In this document: piece by piece, positions 48,775 to 57,703 of the stretch | Layout of the letters: the number at the start of each line of letters is the position of its first letter | Numbering within the stretch: the first letter of the stretch is position 1 | Assembly (NCBI RefSeq): GCF_002234535.1 | Contig: NZ_CP022521.1 | Location: 744,001 to 808,000, forward strand | Reading direction: 5' to 3' | Length of the DNA: 64,000 bases | From: Actinoalloteichus hoggarensis | GTDB lineage: Bacteria > Actinomycetota > Actinomycetes > Mycobacteriales > Pseudonocardiaceae | Program-made: the position numbers and the translations under genes | Notes under the pieces: generated by a model | Database searches by the model: none | Told to the model about the DNA's origin: nothing | The model's input: only the letters and a program-made list of their open reading frames with translations

Positions 48775-49013
48775 CGTCTCGGGTGCCGAAGCTTCGGCGA
48801 GCCGGATGCGGAACCGGATCTCCTCGGCCGTCCTCGCGGCTTCGGCGCAGCTCGGCTCGGTGCCGCCGGACCAGACGTCTCGGGCGGAGCCGCGCGGCCG
48901 CGCCGTCTCGGGCCGCCGCAGGAAGCACCGACGGCGGATCGACCTGCGCCTTCGCCACGCTTCCCTCGTCGGGTTGCTCCATTCAGCAGAATCGACGGCG
49001 TTACCCTTGACAG

Positions 49014-50171
49014 ATGAGTCAGCCCAGCGTTGCGCGCCACGGGTTCGCCACCAACGCCATTCACGCGGGTCAGGAACCTGACCCGACCACCGGTTCGGTC
49101 ATCGTGCCGATTCACGCGACCTCCACCTACGCCCAGGACGGCGTGGGCGGCCTGCGTGGCGGCTTCGAATACTCGCGCACCGGAAACCCGACCCGTGCGG
49201 CGCTGGAGGAATGTCTCGCTGCGCTGGAGGGCGGCCGTTACGCGCGCGCGTTCGCCTCGGGCATGGCCGCCACCGACACGGTGCTGCGGACGCTGTGCAA
49301 GCCGGGAGATCACCTGATCATCCCGGACGACGCCTACGGCGGCACCTACCGGCTCATCGACAAGGTCTTCAGCAGGTGGGGCATCACCCACACTCCCGTC
49401 CCGGTCGGCGACCTCGACGCGATGCGGGCGGCGATCCGGCCGGAGACCAGGGCGATCTGGGTCGAGACGCCGACGAACCCGCTGCTCAACATCGCCGACA
49501 TCGCCGGGCTCGCGCAGATCGCGCGGGAGCGGGGCACGCGGCTCGTGGTGGACAACACCTTCGCCACGCCGTATCTCCAGTCCCCGCTCGACCTGGGCGC
49601 CGACATCGTGGTGCACTCCACCACCAAGTACATGGGCGGCCACTCCGATGTGGTCGGCGGCGCCGCCGTCACCTCGGACGAGGAGCTCGACGCCGAGTTC
49701 GGCTTCCTGCAGAACGGCGCGGGCGCGGTGCCCGGCCCGTTCGACGCCTGGCTCACGCTGCGCGGGCTGAAGACCCTGGCCGTGCGCATGGACCGGCACT
49801 GCGACAACGCGGAGCGCATCGTCAGCCTGCTGGTGAGTCACCCCTCGGTGAGCTGGGTCGGCTATCCGGGCCTGGCCGAGCACCCGGGCCACGAGGTCGC
49901 GATGAAGCAGATGCGGCGGCCCGGCGGCATGGTGTCGTTCCGGCTGACGGGCGGGGTCGACGCCGCGCTCGCGGTGTGCTCCCGGACCAGGCTCTTCACC
50001 CTCGCCGAGTCGCTGGGCGGGGTGGAGTCGCTCATCGAGCATCCCGGCCGGATGACGCACGCCAGCACGGCGGGCTCCCAGCTGGAGGTGCCGGACGACC
50101 TGGTGCGGCTGTCCGTCGGCATCGAGGACGCCGACGACCTGATCGCCGACCTGACCGAGGCGCTGGGCTGA
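49014..50171 (+). CDS. metB: Cystathionine gamma-synthase/lyase (MetB-type PLP enzyme)
   Basis: Trans-sulfuration enzyme, making cystathionine from an activated homoserine and cysteine or cleaving it. 385 residues of Cys/Met-metabolism PLP fold type I: TGSVIVPIHATSTYAQ, YSRTGNPTRAALEECLA, WVETPTNPLLNIADI, VVDNTFATPYLQ, the PLP Lys205 in HSTTKYMGGHSDVVGG, and SLGGVESLIEHP. It is the positional counterpart of Rv1079. With cbs two genes upstream it completes the route between homocysteine and cysteine. The strong terminator upstream means that it has its own promoter. Confidence 0.95.
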   Translation: MSQPSVARHGFATNAIHAGQEPDPTTGSVIVPIHATSTYAQDGVGGLRGGFEYSRTGNPTRAALEECLAALEGGRYARAFASGMAATDTVLRTLCKPGDHLIIPDDAYGGTYRLIDKVFSRWGITHTPVPVGDLDAMRAAIRPETRAIWVETPTNPLLNIADIAGLAQIARERGTRLVVDNTFATPYLQSPLDLGADIVVHSTTKYMGGHSDVVGGAAVTSDEELDAEFGFLQNGAGAVPGPFDAWLTLRGLKTLAVRMDRHCDNAERIVSLLVSHPSVSWVGYPGLAEHPGHEVAMKQMRRPGGMVSFRLTGGVDAALAVCSRTRLFTLAESLGGVESLIEHPGRMTHASTAGSQLEVPDDLVRLSVGIEDADDLIADLTEALG

Positions 50172-50353
50172 CGAGCGGCCCGCGGCCCGCCTGTCCCGGA
50201 ACCTCGGGGCAGGCGGAGCCCGAGCCGCCGGGCAGCCGCACCGTGTCAGCCTGCCTCGGCGCGGCCTCGGGGCCTGCGGCCTCGCTCTGCGGCCTGTCGG
50301 ACCGATGCCCCCTGGCTGGTCCTCACTGACCGAGGTCCCCTGACCGGGGCCTC

Positions 50354-50400
50354 TCTGACTGCGGCCTCTCGACGTGCGGCTTCTCGAGCTGCGGCCTCTC
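50354..50400. repeat. Imperfect 15-bp tandem repeat
   Basis: Three units of about 15 bases (GACTGCGGCCTCTC, GACGTGCGGCTTCTC, GAGCTGCGGCCTCTC) between metB and the convergent iclR gene; non-coding. Confidence 0.6.
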
Positions 50401-50414
50401 AGGGCAGGCCTGTC

Positions 50415-51182
50415 TCAGCGGACCGTGCTGCCCAGCCTGCGGGAGAGTTCGGTGGCGCCGTCCCGGACGAGACGCTCCCATTCCGGCCAGGCCTCCTCGC
50501 GGTGTCGAACGGTGGGCACCGAGATGCTCAACGCCGCGACCCACACGCCCGCATGGTCGGTCACCGGCGCGGCCACACAGCCGACGTCCGGGTTGGACTC
50601 GCACATCTCATAGGCCACCCCGGTCCGGCGCACCTCGGAGAGCTGGGCACGCAGCGCCGCCGCCGACGTGATGCTGCGCGGGGTCAGCGGGTGCAGTTCG
50701 TGGCCCCGGAGCAGCGCGTCGGCCTCCTCCGGCGGCAGCCCGGCGAGCAGCACCTTGCCGACGGCCGTGCAGTGCGCGGGCAGCCGCCTGCCGACTCCCG
50801 AGATCATCCGCACCGAGTGCGTGGAGTCGATCTTGCAGATGTAGACGACCTCCAGGCCGTCGAGCACCGCGACGTGCACGGTCTCGTCGCATTCGCGGGC
50901 GATCCGACGGGCGACGGCGTCGCCCTCGGTGGCCAGGTCGAGATCCTGCTGATAGCGCGCGCCGAGCTCCAGCAGCCGGAAGCCGAGCTTGTACTGCGTC
51001 TCGGCGCCGGGACGACGGTCGAGGTAACCCCGCGCGACGAGCGTGGTCACCAGCTCGTGCACGGTGCTGCGCGGCAGTCCCAGCCTGCTCGCGATCTCGG
51101 GGGCGGACAGCGTCGACCGCTCGCCGAGGAACAGCTCCAGGATGTCCGCCGCACGCATCACCGCGGGAACGTGTCGCGCCAT
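50415..51182 (-). CDS. IclR family transcriptional regulator
   Basis: 255 residues. An N-terminal winged helix-turn-helix (about 8-70: VMRAADILELFLGERSTLSAPEIASRLGLPRSTVHELV...GYLDRR) is followed by the effector-binding IclR domain (about 80-250: HVAVLDGLEVVYICKID, LPAHCTAVGKVLLAGL, GVAYEMCESNPDVGCVAAPV). IclR proteins control carbon-source use. The motif TTCGA-N4-TCGGA at 51237-51250, 55 bases before its start, recurs before the arabinan-use operon 3 kb away. This suggests autoregulation and control of that operon. Confidence 0.94.
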   Translation of the reverse strand: MARHVPAVMRAADILELFLGERSTLSAPEIASRLGLPRSTVHELVTTLVARGYLDRRPGAETQYKLGFRLLELGARYQQDLDLATEGDAVARRIARECDETVHVAVLDGLEVVYICKIDSTHSVRMISGVGRRLPAHCTAVGKVLLAGLPPEEADALLRGHELHPLTPRSITSAAALRAQLSEVRRTGVAYEMCESNPDVGCVAAPVTDHAGVWVAALSISVPTVRHREEAWPEWERLVRDGATELSRRLGSTVR

Positions 51183-51236
51183 ATGTCTCTGTCCTGCCTT
51201 CCGCCTCGCCGACCGCTCCCAGGCTACCGAGGCGTG

Positions 51237-51250
51237 TTCGACTTCTCGGA
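51237..51250. promoter_or_regulatory. Candidate IclR operator before iclR
   Basis: TTCGACTTCTCGGA, 55-68 bases upstream of the IclR start. It shares TTCGA-N4-TCG(A/G)A with 54223-54236 and 54406-54419. Confidence 0.45.
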
Positions 51251-51699
51251 CGAGGACGGTCGAACGGCGGGAGCCCGACGGATTCGCGCTGCTCTATGAC
51301 GTCCAGGTTGCGCCGCGATGCGTGGAATGTGTCCGAGCTGTCGAACCGATGCGGGACCTGCGGCCCTGCCCGCCCGACCCTTCCCGCGTCCCGCGGATCG
51401 CCGCCGGTTCACCTCGTACCGGGCCGGTGCGGCCCTGACGGGTTCCCCGTGCCTGGGCGCCGGCCGGCCGGGTGGCGCTGTCCGGACTGCCTCACTGGTG
51501 CCCGGCGACGATGCGTGACCGCGGCACCTCCCGGCGTCGAGGCGCCGTGCCGACGGGTGGCTCCTGGGGGTCGTGGGGCTCATCGGACGTCGCGCCAGGG
51601 CTAAGGGGTCGATGACCGGTCGGAGGTCTTCGCGATCCGGCCACCTGCCCGACCTGGAGTTGTGACGTTCCGTGGAGATTCGGGTGAGCCGTCGCGGTC

Positions 51700-51885
51700 A
51701 GGCCGGGTGCTGGGTCACAGATGTTGGAAGCGGTGGGTGACCGACGCTTACGGTCTGGCTTGTACGTCACGGTCCGGTCACGAGATAAGCGCGAAGCAGG
51801 AGCCCCGTAGGTGGGCGAGCCGGTCGGAATCCCCCCGCCGACCGAGTGGCTGTGCCGTTTCCCCGAGACGCAGGAAAGGTTGACC
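51700..51885 (+). promoter_or_regulatory. Long structured 5' region before the M23 peptidase gene
   Basis: The 703-base gap 51183-51885 holds no gene. Its last part has a hairpin CGGTCGG (51821-51827) / CCGACCG (51838-51844) with loop AATCCCCCCG, and a good ribosome-binding site AGGAAAGG (51872-51879). Cell-wall hydrolases of actinobacteria are often behind c-di-AMP (ydaO-type) riboswitches; the length and folding potential fit a leader RNA, but the core ydaO motifs were not evident to me. Confidence 0.35.
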
Positions 51886-52614
51886 ATGCCCCGTATTCTG
51901 AGGCAGCTCACCACCCAGGCGACCCCGGAGCACACCACCGCTGAGGCTCCCCGCACCACCCGTTCCTCCCGTCGTGGTGTGGGTAAGGCTGTGGTGGCGT
52001 CGGTGTTGGCGGGTGCGTTCCTGGTGGGTGGTCAGCCGTTGGTGGCTGGTGCCGCCGAGGGTGACACGCCGGAGAACTTCGTGGAGGTCCAGGAGGGTGC
52101 CGGGTCGGTGTTGCCTGCGTTCTATGACAATCCCGCGCGTGGGTTGACGTCGTTGGTGAACGAGACCAAGGCGGAGGCCGATCGCCTCGCGGCCGAGGAG
52201 GCCGCGGCGGCGGAGGCGGCGGCGCGTCCGGACTTCGTGAAGCCGGCGGAGGGTACGTTCACCTCTGGGTTCGGTGGTCGTTGGGGTACGACGCATTATG
52301 GTGTCGACATCGCGAACGTGATCGGGACGCCGGTGGTCGCGGCGACCGAGGGCACGGTGATCAACGCGGGTCCGGCGACCGGGTTCGGTCAGTGGGTTCG
52401 GGTCCAGGCCCCGGACGGCACGATCACCGTCTACGGGCATGTGGAGTCCTTCACCGCCGCGGTCGGACAGAAGGTCGCCGCGGGCGATCAGATCGCCACG
52501 ATCGGTAATCGTGGTCAGTCCACCGGCCCGCATCTGCACTTCGAGGTCCAGGTCGGCGGCCAGAAGATCGATCCCCAGCCCTGGCTCGCCGAGCGCGGCA
52601 TCACCCTCCAGTAA
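51886..52614 (+). CDS. Secreted M23 (LytM-type) metallo-endopeptidase
   Basis: Peptidoglycan peptide-crosslink hydrolase of 242 residues. After a polar N-region a hydrophobic signal lies at about 34-55 (VVASVLAGAFLVGGQPLVAGAAE). An Ala/Glu helix (EADRLAAEEAAAAEAAA) leads to the M23 barrel: GTFTSGFGGRWGTTHYGVDIA with Zn ligands His and Asp, YGHVESF, and HLHFEVQ. The first two-thirds use GGT and GTG codons far more than the neighbours. ATG 51886 is chosen for AGGAAAGG six bases upstream. A hairpin terminator follows. Confidence 0.92.
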   Translation: MPRILRQLTTQATPEHTTAEAPRTTRSSRRGVGKAVVASVLAGAFLVGGQPLVAGAAEGDTPENFVEVQEGAGSVLPAFYDNPARGLTSLVNETKAEADRLAAEEAAAAEAAARPDFVKPAEGTFTSGFGGRWGTTHYGVDIANVIGTPVVAATEGTVINAGPATGFGQWVRVQAPDGTITVYGHVESFTAAVGQKVAAGDQIATIGNRGQSTGPHLHFEVQVGGQKIDPQPWLAERGITLQ

Positions 52615-52643
52615 GAACCGCCCGACACAGCCACACACCCCAC

Positions 52644-52675
52644 GCGCCCGCCAGGTTGCCCTGGCGGGCGCGTCG
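52644..52675 (+). terminator. Hairpin terminator after the M23 gene
   Basis: 14-bp perfect stem (ACGCGCCCGCCAGG with CCTGGCGGGCGCGT) and a 4-base loop, 30 bases after the stop. The rest of the convergent gap to 52966 shows nothing else. Confidence 0.9.
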
Positions 52676-52966
52676 GCGTGTTCCACCGGCCTTCGTCGCT
52701 CGGCTACGGCCGGGCGGGATCGACGCGAAGAACCGGCGTCACCTCGGAGCGGCGCGGACCTGCCACAGCCCGCTTGGAGACGGACGGTCGCGCCCGCGGG
52801 CCCGACCGCACTCATCGAGCGGGCACACACGGCCCCGTGAGCGCCCGCGACATGCGGAGGACCGCCGAGCCGAATGGCCAGGCGCCCGAACCGAACCGCG
52901 AAGACATACCGATGAGCGGCCCCACGGGCAGCGCCGCACAGGGAGCCGCTCGGTCAGCCACGCGGT

Positions 52967-54052
52967 TCACACGGGCAGGAACAGCACCTTCTTCAACGCG
53001 GGCGGTCGGTCGGCGAGCAGGGCCATGCCGCGCGCGTAGTCGGTGAGCGGCAGGCGGTGTGACACCAGGCTCGGCAGGTCGAGGACGCCCGTCCGAAGCT
53101 GGTCGATCGCATGCGACCAGGCGGCGGGCCCCGCGCCGAAGACTCCGCGCACGGTGAGCTGCTTCAGCGCGAAGACGTCGGGGTCCATCTCGATCGTCCC
53201 GGTGCCCGCGATGCCCTCCAGCAGGACGGTGCCGCCGCGGCGGGCGAGGTCGAACGCCAAGGGAACCATGACGGCCGCGCCGGTGGCCTCGAACACGAGG
53301 TCGGCGCGGCCGTCGACGGCCGCGAGCCCGCCCGCGTCGCCGGAGCGGACGCAGCGCGTGGCGCCGAAGGATTCGGCGAGGGCGAAGTGCTGGTCACCGC
53401 GTCCGACCACGGTCAACGACGCGGGGCGATAGGCGGCGAGCATCTGCACGGCCAACAGGCTGAGCGTTCCGGTGCCGAGCACGGTGACGTGCCCGCCGGG
53501 CCTGGGCTGCGCGGCGAGCAGACCCGCGGCGACGCAGGCGGCGGGTTCCAGCAGGGCGCAGTCGGCGAGTTCGGTCCCCGGTGGCAGGGCGGCGGGCAGC
53601 AGGTGCACCAGCCTGCTCGGCACCACCAGCAGGTTGCTGAAGGCGCCGGGGTGGGTGAAGCCCGTCTCGGCGTAGTCGGCCGTGCACAGGGTCGGCTCGC
53701 CCGCACGGCAGCGCACGCACACCCCACAGGAGCGAAACCCCTCGGCGACGACCGCCGCGCCGACGGGCAGACCCTCGACGCCGGGCCCGACGGCGGCGAT
53801 CCGGCCCGCCCATTCGTGGCCGGGGATCACGGGATACCGGACGTAGGGCGCGGGCCTGCGTCCCTCGAACAGTTCGACGTCGCTGCCGCAGACGCCCGCC
53901 GCGGCGACCTCGATCAGCACCTCGCCCGCGTGAGGGGCGGGGACCTCGTGCTCGATCAGTCCGTGCCGTCGGGGTGCCTCCACCCGTACCGCCGCACAGC
54001 GGCGTGACGCGGCGTGGCCGACGGTGTGCGGGGTGGTGTCCGCGTCGCTCAT
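52967..54052 (-). CDS. Zinc-dependent medium-chain alcohol (sugar/polyol) dehydrogenase
   Basis: NAD(P)-dependent oxidoreductase of 361 residues. The catalytic zinc ligands are in AGVCGSDVELFEG and PGHEWAGRI; the structural zinc lies in CGVCVRCRAGEPTLC. The nucleotide loop is VLGTGTLSLLAVQML; family members include sorbitol, threonine and L-iditol/arabinitol dehydrogenases. Start ATG 54052 excludes an unlikely basic extension. It is divergent from the arabinan-use operon across a region with two candidate IclR operators, so a role in pentose or polyol oxidation is plausible but inferred. Confidence 0.9.
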   Translation of the reverse strand: MSDADTTPHTVGHAASRRCAAVRVEAPRRHGLIEHEVPAPHAGEVLIEVAAAGVCGSDVELFEGRRPAPYVRYPVIPGHEWAGRIAAVGPGVEGLPVGAAVVAEGFRSCGVCVRCRAGEPTLCTADYAETGFTHPGAFSNLLVVPSRLVHLLPAALPPGTELADCALLEPAACVAAGLLAAQPRPGGHVTVLGTGTLSLLAVQMLAAYRPASLTVVGRGDQHFALAESFGATRCVRSGDAGGLAAVDGRADLVFEATGAAVMVPLAFDLARRGGTVLLEGIAGTGTIEMDPDVFALKQLTVRGVFGAGPAAWSHAIDQLRTGVLDLPSLVSHRLPLTDYARGMALLADRPPALKKVLFLPV

Positions 54053-54221
54053 CGGACTCTCGCTTCCTTCTTCGACGTGAGACGGCGTGGTCCGGACGTG
54101 CCCGGCCCGCGGGCGCGAACCGCGCCCGGGAGGTGATCGTGGTCGACCCGACGGCCGCCCCGGTCGCCGAGGGCCTCCGGGCATGCCTTCGAAGGAGATC
54201 ACAGGACACGGCGGAAGTGAA

Positions 54222-54237
54222 GTTCGAGATATCGAAC
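54222..54237. promoter_or_regulatory. Candidate operator, site 1, in divergent adh/arabinan operon region
   Basis: GTTCGAGATATCGAAC: six-base perfect arms around GATA. It contains TTCGA-N4-TCGAA, the same motif as before iclR. It lies 185 bases before the operon start and 170 bases before the dehydrogenase start. Confidence 0.5.
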
Positions 54238-54405
54238 GTGCGACGGCTATTCGACGAATCGGCCCGACTCGGTGTCCGGATCGGCCCCATGAGGCCGAAG
54301 TCCGGAGCGACGGTCGATCGTCCGAGAGGCGACTGACCAGGCGCGGTAGGGGTTGACGACCTCGCCGTCTCGACCGTAACTTCGTGTTCGGCTGGACAGA
54401 TATGG

Positions 54406-54419
54406 TCCGAAATATCGAA
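54406..54419. promoter_or_regulatory. Candidate operator, site 2, at the arabinan operon start
   Basis: TCCGAAATATCGAA (reverse TTCGATATTTCGGA), ending three bases before ATG 54423. A repressor bound here would block initiation directly; the closeness to the ATG implies a very short or leaderless 5' end. The rest of 54053-54422 shows no gene. Confidence 0.5.
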
Positions 54420-54422
54420 TGG

Positions 54423-55424
54423 ATGCCTGTGGTGACTCCCGACGAACCCCGTTCGACCCCGCAGCCGTCGCCCGCGTCGGCGTCGCTGACCCGACTCGGC
54501 TATCCCGTGGCGGACAACGGACTGCCCTCCTCACCGGCGAGCTTTCCCGACGGCGGCGCCTTCCGGGTGGAGATTCCGTCCGTCGAAGGACCCGCGGCGC
54601 TGACCGCCGTGCTCGACGAGGCCGCCGCGCGCTCCGTGCCGATCCACCGGGTCAGCCAGGGCAGCGGCGTGATGATGCAGACCGACGCCGAGATCACCGA
54701 GATGGTCCAGGCCTGCGACGCCGCGAACATCGAGCTGTGCCTCTTCCTCGGACCGAGGGCGAGCTGGGACGCGGGCGGCGGTCGCTTCACCCCGGCCGGG
54801 AACCTCGGCCCCAGGGCACGCGGCGCCGAACAGCTCCAGCAGTCCATCGAAGACGCGCTGCGCGCCGTCGAACTCGGCGTGCGCTGCCTGCTCGTCGGCG
54901 ACGAGGGGGTGCTGTGGGCACTCCACCGGATGCGCACCGCGGGTGAGCTGCCCGCCGAGCTGACCCTCAAGGTGTCCGCGCTGATCGGACCCGCCAACCC
55001 GGCGTCCTTCGCCCTGTTCGAGAACCTCGGCGCCGACTCGATCAACGTGCCGGGAGACCTCACCCTCGCCCAGCTCGCCGATCTGCGCGCGGCGGGCCGC
55101 AGCGCCATCGACTTCTACCTGGAGTCGCCCGACAACCTCGGCGGCTTCGTCCGGCACTACGACGGCCCCGAACTGGTCCGCCTCGTCGCGCCCGTCTACC
55201 TGAAGTTCGGCCTGCGCCTGGCCCCCGACGTCTACCCGTCCGGCGGCCACCTGCGTGCCGTCGTCGAGCAGTCCGCCCGAGAACGGGTCCGCCGCGCCGA
55301 ACTGGGCCTGGCGCTGCTGGAGCGGCGCGGGCTGCTCGACGCGATGTCACCGCTGGGCAGCAGGCTCATGGGACCCCTGAGCCGTTTCGAGCCCGCCCTC
55401 GCGAACCCGGCGGTCCAGAGATGA
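54423..55424 (+). CDS. U32-peptidase-like TIM-barrel protein, first gene of the operon
   Basis: 333 residues. The pattern of strands (GAFRVEIPSVEGP; IHRVSQGSGVMM; ELCLFLGPRAS; VRCLLVGDEGVLW; LTLKVSALIGPANPAS; ADSINVPGDLTLAQLADLRA; YLKFGLRLAPDVYP) fits a TIM barrel of the U32 peptidase/collagenase-like family found beside sugar transporters in actinobacteria. The protease name is historical; a role in sugar or amide processing is as likely. ATG 54423 is given; GTG 54432 is also in frame. The stop overlaps the binding-protein ATG (ATGA), so it belongs to the operon. Confidence 0.6.
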   Translation: MPVVTPDEPRSTPQPSPASASLTRLGYPVADNGLPSSPASFPDGGAFRVEIPSVEGPAALTAVLDEAAARSVPIHRVSQGSGVMMQTDAEITEMVQACDAANIELCLFLGPRASWDAGGGRFTPAGNLGPRARGAEQLQQSIEDALRAVELGVRCLLVGDEGVLWALHRMRTAGELPAELTLKVSALIGPANPASFALFENLGADSINVPGDLTLAQLADLRAAGRSAIDFYLESPDNLGGFVRHYDGPELVRLVAPVYLKFGLRLAPDVYPSGGHLRAVVEQSARERVRRAELGLALLERRGLLDAMSPLGSRLMGPLSRFEPALANPAVQR

Positions 55425-56740
55425 CCGGGCCGGCGGTGAGCAGGCGCGGCCTGCTCACCGGCGTTCTCGGACTCGGCGCCCTCGGCGCGCTGTCGGGATG
55501 CAGCGCCCGCACCTTCTTCGGCGGCCCCGAGGCCACCATGCGGTACTGGAACCTGTACGCGGGCGGCGACGGCGTGATCATGCAGGAGATGCTGGACGGC
55601 TACCGCGCGGCCCACCCGGACGTGTCCCTGGAGGACGTGACGCTGGAGTGGGGCGAGCCGTACTACACGAAGCTCGCGATGGCGGGCGCCGGACAGCGTG
55701 CCCCCGACGTCAGCGCCCTGCACCTCGCCCGACTCGGCGGCTACGCCCCCGCCGGACTTCTCGACCCCTTCGACGACGAACTCCTCGCCGAGGTCGGCAT
55801 CCGCGAGGAGGACTTCCCGCCCGAGTTGTGGCGTCGCTCCCAGCACGACGGGCGCATGTTCGCGATCCCCTTCGACACCCACCCGTTCGTCCTCTACTAC
55901 AACCTCGACGTCTGTCGGGAGATCGGGCTGCTCGACGCGAACGACGAGCTGCGTCCGCCCGAGGGACCGGCGGCGGTCATCGAGGCCTTCACCGCCGCGC
56001 GCGAGGTCACCGGCAGCCACGGCCTCGCCGTCGAGACCGTCGGCGCGAACTGCATCACCCCGTGGCGGCTCTGGTACACGCTGTACCGCCAACTGGACGG
56101 GGAACTGCTCACCCCGGATCTCCAGGCCTCGGCGGTCGACGACGACAAGGCTCTCGAAGCCCTGGACTTCATGCGGCAGATCACCGAGAGCGGCGGCGCC
56201 GCCCGCGAGATGGACATCAACGGCTCGGTGGCCATCTTCGGCAACGGTCAGGCCGGCTTCCACATGAACGGGGAGTGGGAGCTGACGACCTTCCGGACCA
56301 CCGGGGTGCCGTTCAGCATGGCCCGCTTCCCCAAGGTGTTCGACACCGACGTCGCGCAGGCCGACTCGCACGTCTTCGTGCTGCCGCATCAGAGCGACCG
56401 TTCCGACCGGGAGCACCAGCGGCAGATCTACGAGTTCATCGCCTACATGCTGCGCGAGAGCGCGGCCTGGGGCGCCAGCGGGCACATCCCCGCCTATCAG
56501 CCCGTCGCCACCAGCCAGGAGTTCCTGTCGATGCGCCCGCAGGCGCTCTACAGCTCGGTCGCTCAAGACGTCCAGCTCGACCCGCCCGTCTGGTTCGGCG
56601 GCTCGGCCTCGCTGCTGTGGATCGAGTTCGGCTCCGCCTTCTCCTCCGTCCTCACCGGTCGCGCGACCCCCCGCGAGGGGCTCGACGGCGCCAAGCGCGC
56701 GCTGCAGCGACTGCTCGACACCCCTGACCCGACTCGCTGA
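55421..56740 (+). CDS. ABC transporter sugar-binding lipoprotein (Tat-type signal)
   Basis: 439 residues. The signal has a twin-arginine motif (SRRGLL) and a lipobox LSGC with Cys27, so the folded protein is probably exported by Tat and anchored as a lipoprotein. The mature part is a family-1 extracellular solute-binding protein (MRYWNLYAGGDGVIMQEML, IPFDTHPFVLYYN, GQAGFHMNGEWEL). With the two permeases it should import arabino-oligosaccharides or a related sugar; this rests on the GH43 and GH51 genes in the same operon. No ATPase gene is present, so a shared MsiK-type ATPase encoded elsewhere is likely. Confidence 0.92.
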   Translation: MTGPAVSRRGLLTGVLGLGALGALSGCSARTFFGGPEATMRYWNLYAGGDGVIMQEMLDGYRAAHPDVSLEDVTLEWGEPYYTKLAMAGAGQRAPDVSALHLARLGGYAPAGLLDPFDDELLAEVGIREEDFPPELWRRSQHDGRMFAIPFDTHPFVLYYNLDVCREIGLLDANDELRPPEGPAAVIEAFTAAREVTGSHGLAVETVGANCITPWRLWYTLYRQLDGELLTPDLQASAVDDDKALEALDFMRQITESGGAAREMDINGSVAIFGNGQAGFHMNGEWELTTFRTTGVPFSMARFPKVFDTDVAQADSHVFVLPHQSDRSDREHQRQIYEFIAYMLRESAAWGASGHIPAYQPVATSQEFLSMRPQALYSSVAQDVQLDPPVWFGGSASLLWIEFGSAFSSVLTGRATPREGLDGAKRALQRLLDTPDPTR

Positions 56741-56761
56741 TCACCTATCGGAGGTACGGCC

Positions 56762-57703
56762 ATGGCAGTGCGCAGCGTCGCGCGCCCGAGCCGTCGTGAC
56801 ACGCCCGCGTCCCGCCCCGACGGGGCCCCGCGACGTCGTCACGACTGGACGGGACTGCTGTTCGTGCTCCCCTTCCTCGTGTTCTTCGTCGCCTTCCTCG
56901 TGTGGCCGCTGCTCGCAGGCCTGGGGACCGCGACGACGAGCGCGGGGCTGTCCACCTCGGGCGAGTTCGTCGGACTCGACAACTTCATCGACGCCCTGCG
57001 CGATCCCGACGTGTGGACCTCACTGGGCAACACCCTGTGGTTCACCCTGCTGAGCACGCCGATCCTGGTGCTGGTGGGTCTGGTGCTCGCCCTGCTCGTC
57101 CATCAGCTCACCCCGGCCCGCTGGTTCTGGCGACTGTCGTTCTTCGCCCCGTTCCTGCTGCCCTCCAGCGTCGTGGCCCTGATCTTCGTCTGGATCTTCC
57201 AACCCGACTTCGGCATGGCCGACGGGATGCTGGCCGCGATCGGGCTCAACCCGGGGATCGGCTGGCTGAGCGATCCGTCCATGGCGATGTTCTCCATCGT
57301 CCTGACCACGACCTGGTGGACGGTCGGCTTCAACTTCCTGCTCTACCTCGCGGCCCTCCAGTCGATCCCGCAGCACTTCTACGAGGCGGCGGCCATCGAC
57401 GGCGCGGGCGACTGGCGGCGGCTGTGGAGCATCACGCTGCCGCTGCTGGGGCGGACCACCGGCCTCGTCGTGGTGCTCCAGCTGCTCGCCTCGCTGAAGG
57501 TGTTCGACCAGATCTACCTGATGACCAGCGGCGGGCCGGGCACCTCGACCATCCCCGTCATCCAGTACGTCTACGAGATCGGCTTCACGAACTTCCGTGT
57601 CGGCTACGCCTCGGCGATCTCCTACCTCTTCTTCGCGCTGGTGCTGGTGATCGCCCTCGTGCAGCTCCGGCTGTTCGGCAACCGCAAGGAGTCCGACCGA
57701 TGA
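56762..57703 (+). CDS. ABC transporter permease, MalF/UgpA type
   Basis: 313 residues, six membrane helices, beginning after a basic N-terminus (LLFVLPFLVFFVAFLVWPLLAGL). The EAA loop that contacts the ATPase is EAAAIDGAGDWRRLWSITLPLL. This is a sugar-family (CUT1) permease. It starts 21 bases after the binding-protein stop behind GGAGG, and its stop overlaps the second permease ATG as ATGA, so the two form a heterodimer made in equal amounts. Confidence 0.94.
   Translation: MAVRSVARPSRRDTPASRPDGAPRRRHDWTGLLFVLPFLVFFVAFLVWPLLAGLGTATTSAGLSTSGEFVGLDNFIDALRDPDVWTSLGNTLWFTLLSTPILVLVGLVLALLVHQLTPARWFWRLSFFAPFLLPSSVVALIFVWIFQPDFGMADGMLAAIGLNPGIGWLSDPSMAMFSIVLTTTWWTVGFNFLLYLAALQSIPQHFYEAAAIDGAGDWRRLWSITLPLLGRTTGLVVVLQLLASLKVFDQIYLMTSGGPGTSTIPVIQYVYEIGFTNFRVGYASAISYLFFALVLVIALVQLRLFGNRKESDR

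Noticed and set aside
51183-51885. Confident ydaO (c-di-AMP) riboswitch call
   Set aside because: Gene type and leader length fit, but I could not identify the conserved core motifs; left as a structured leader of unknown class.
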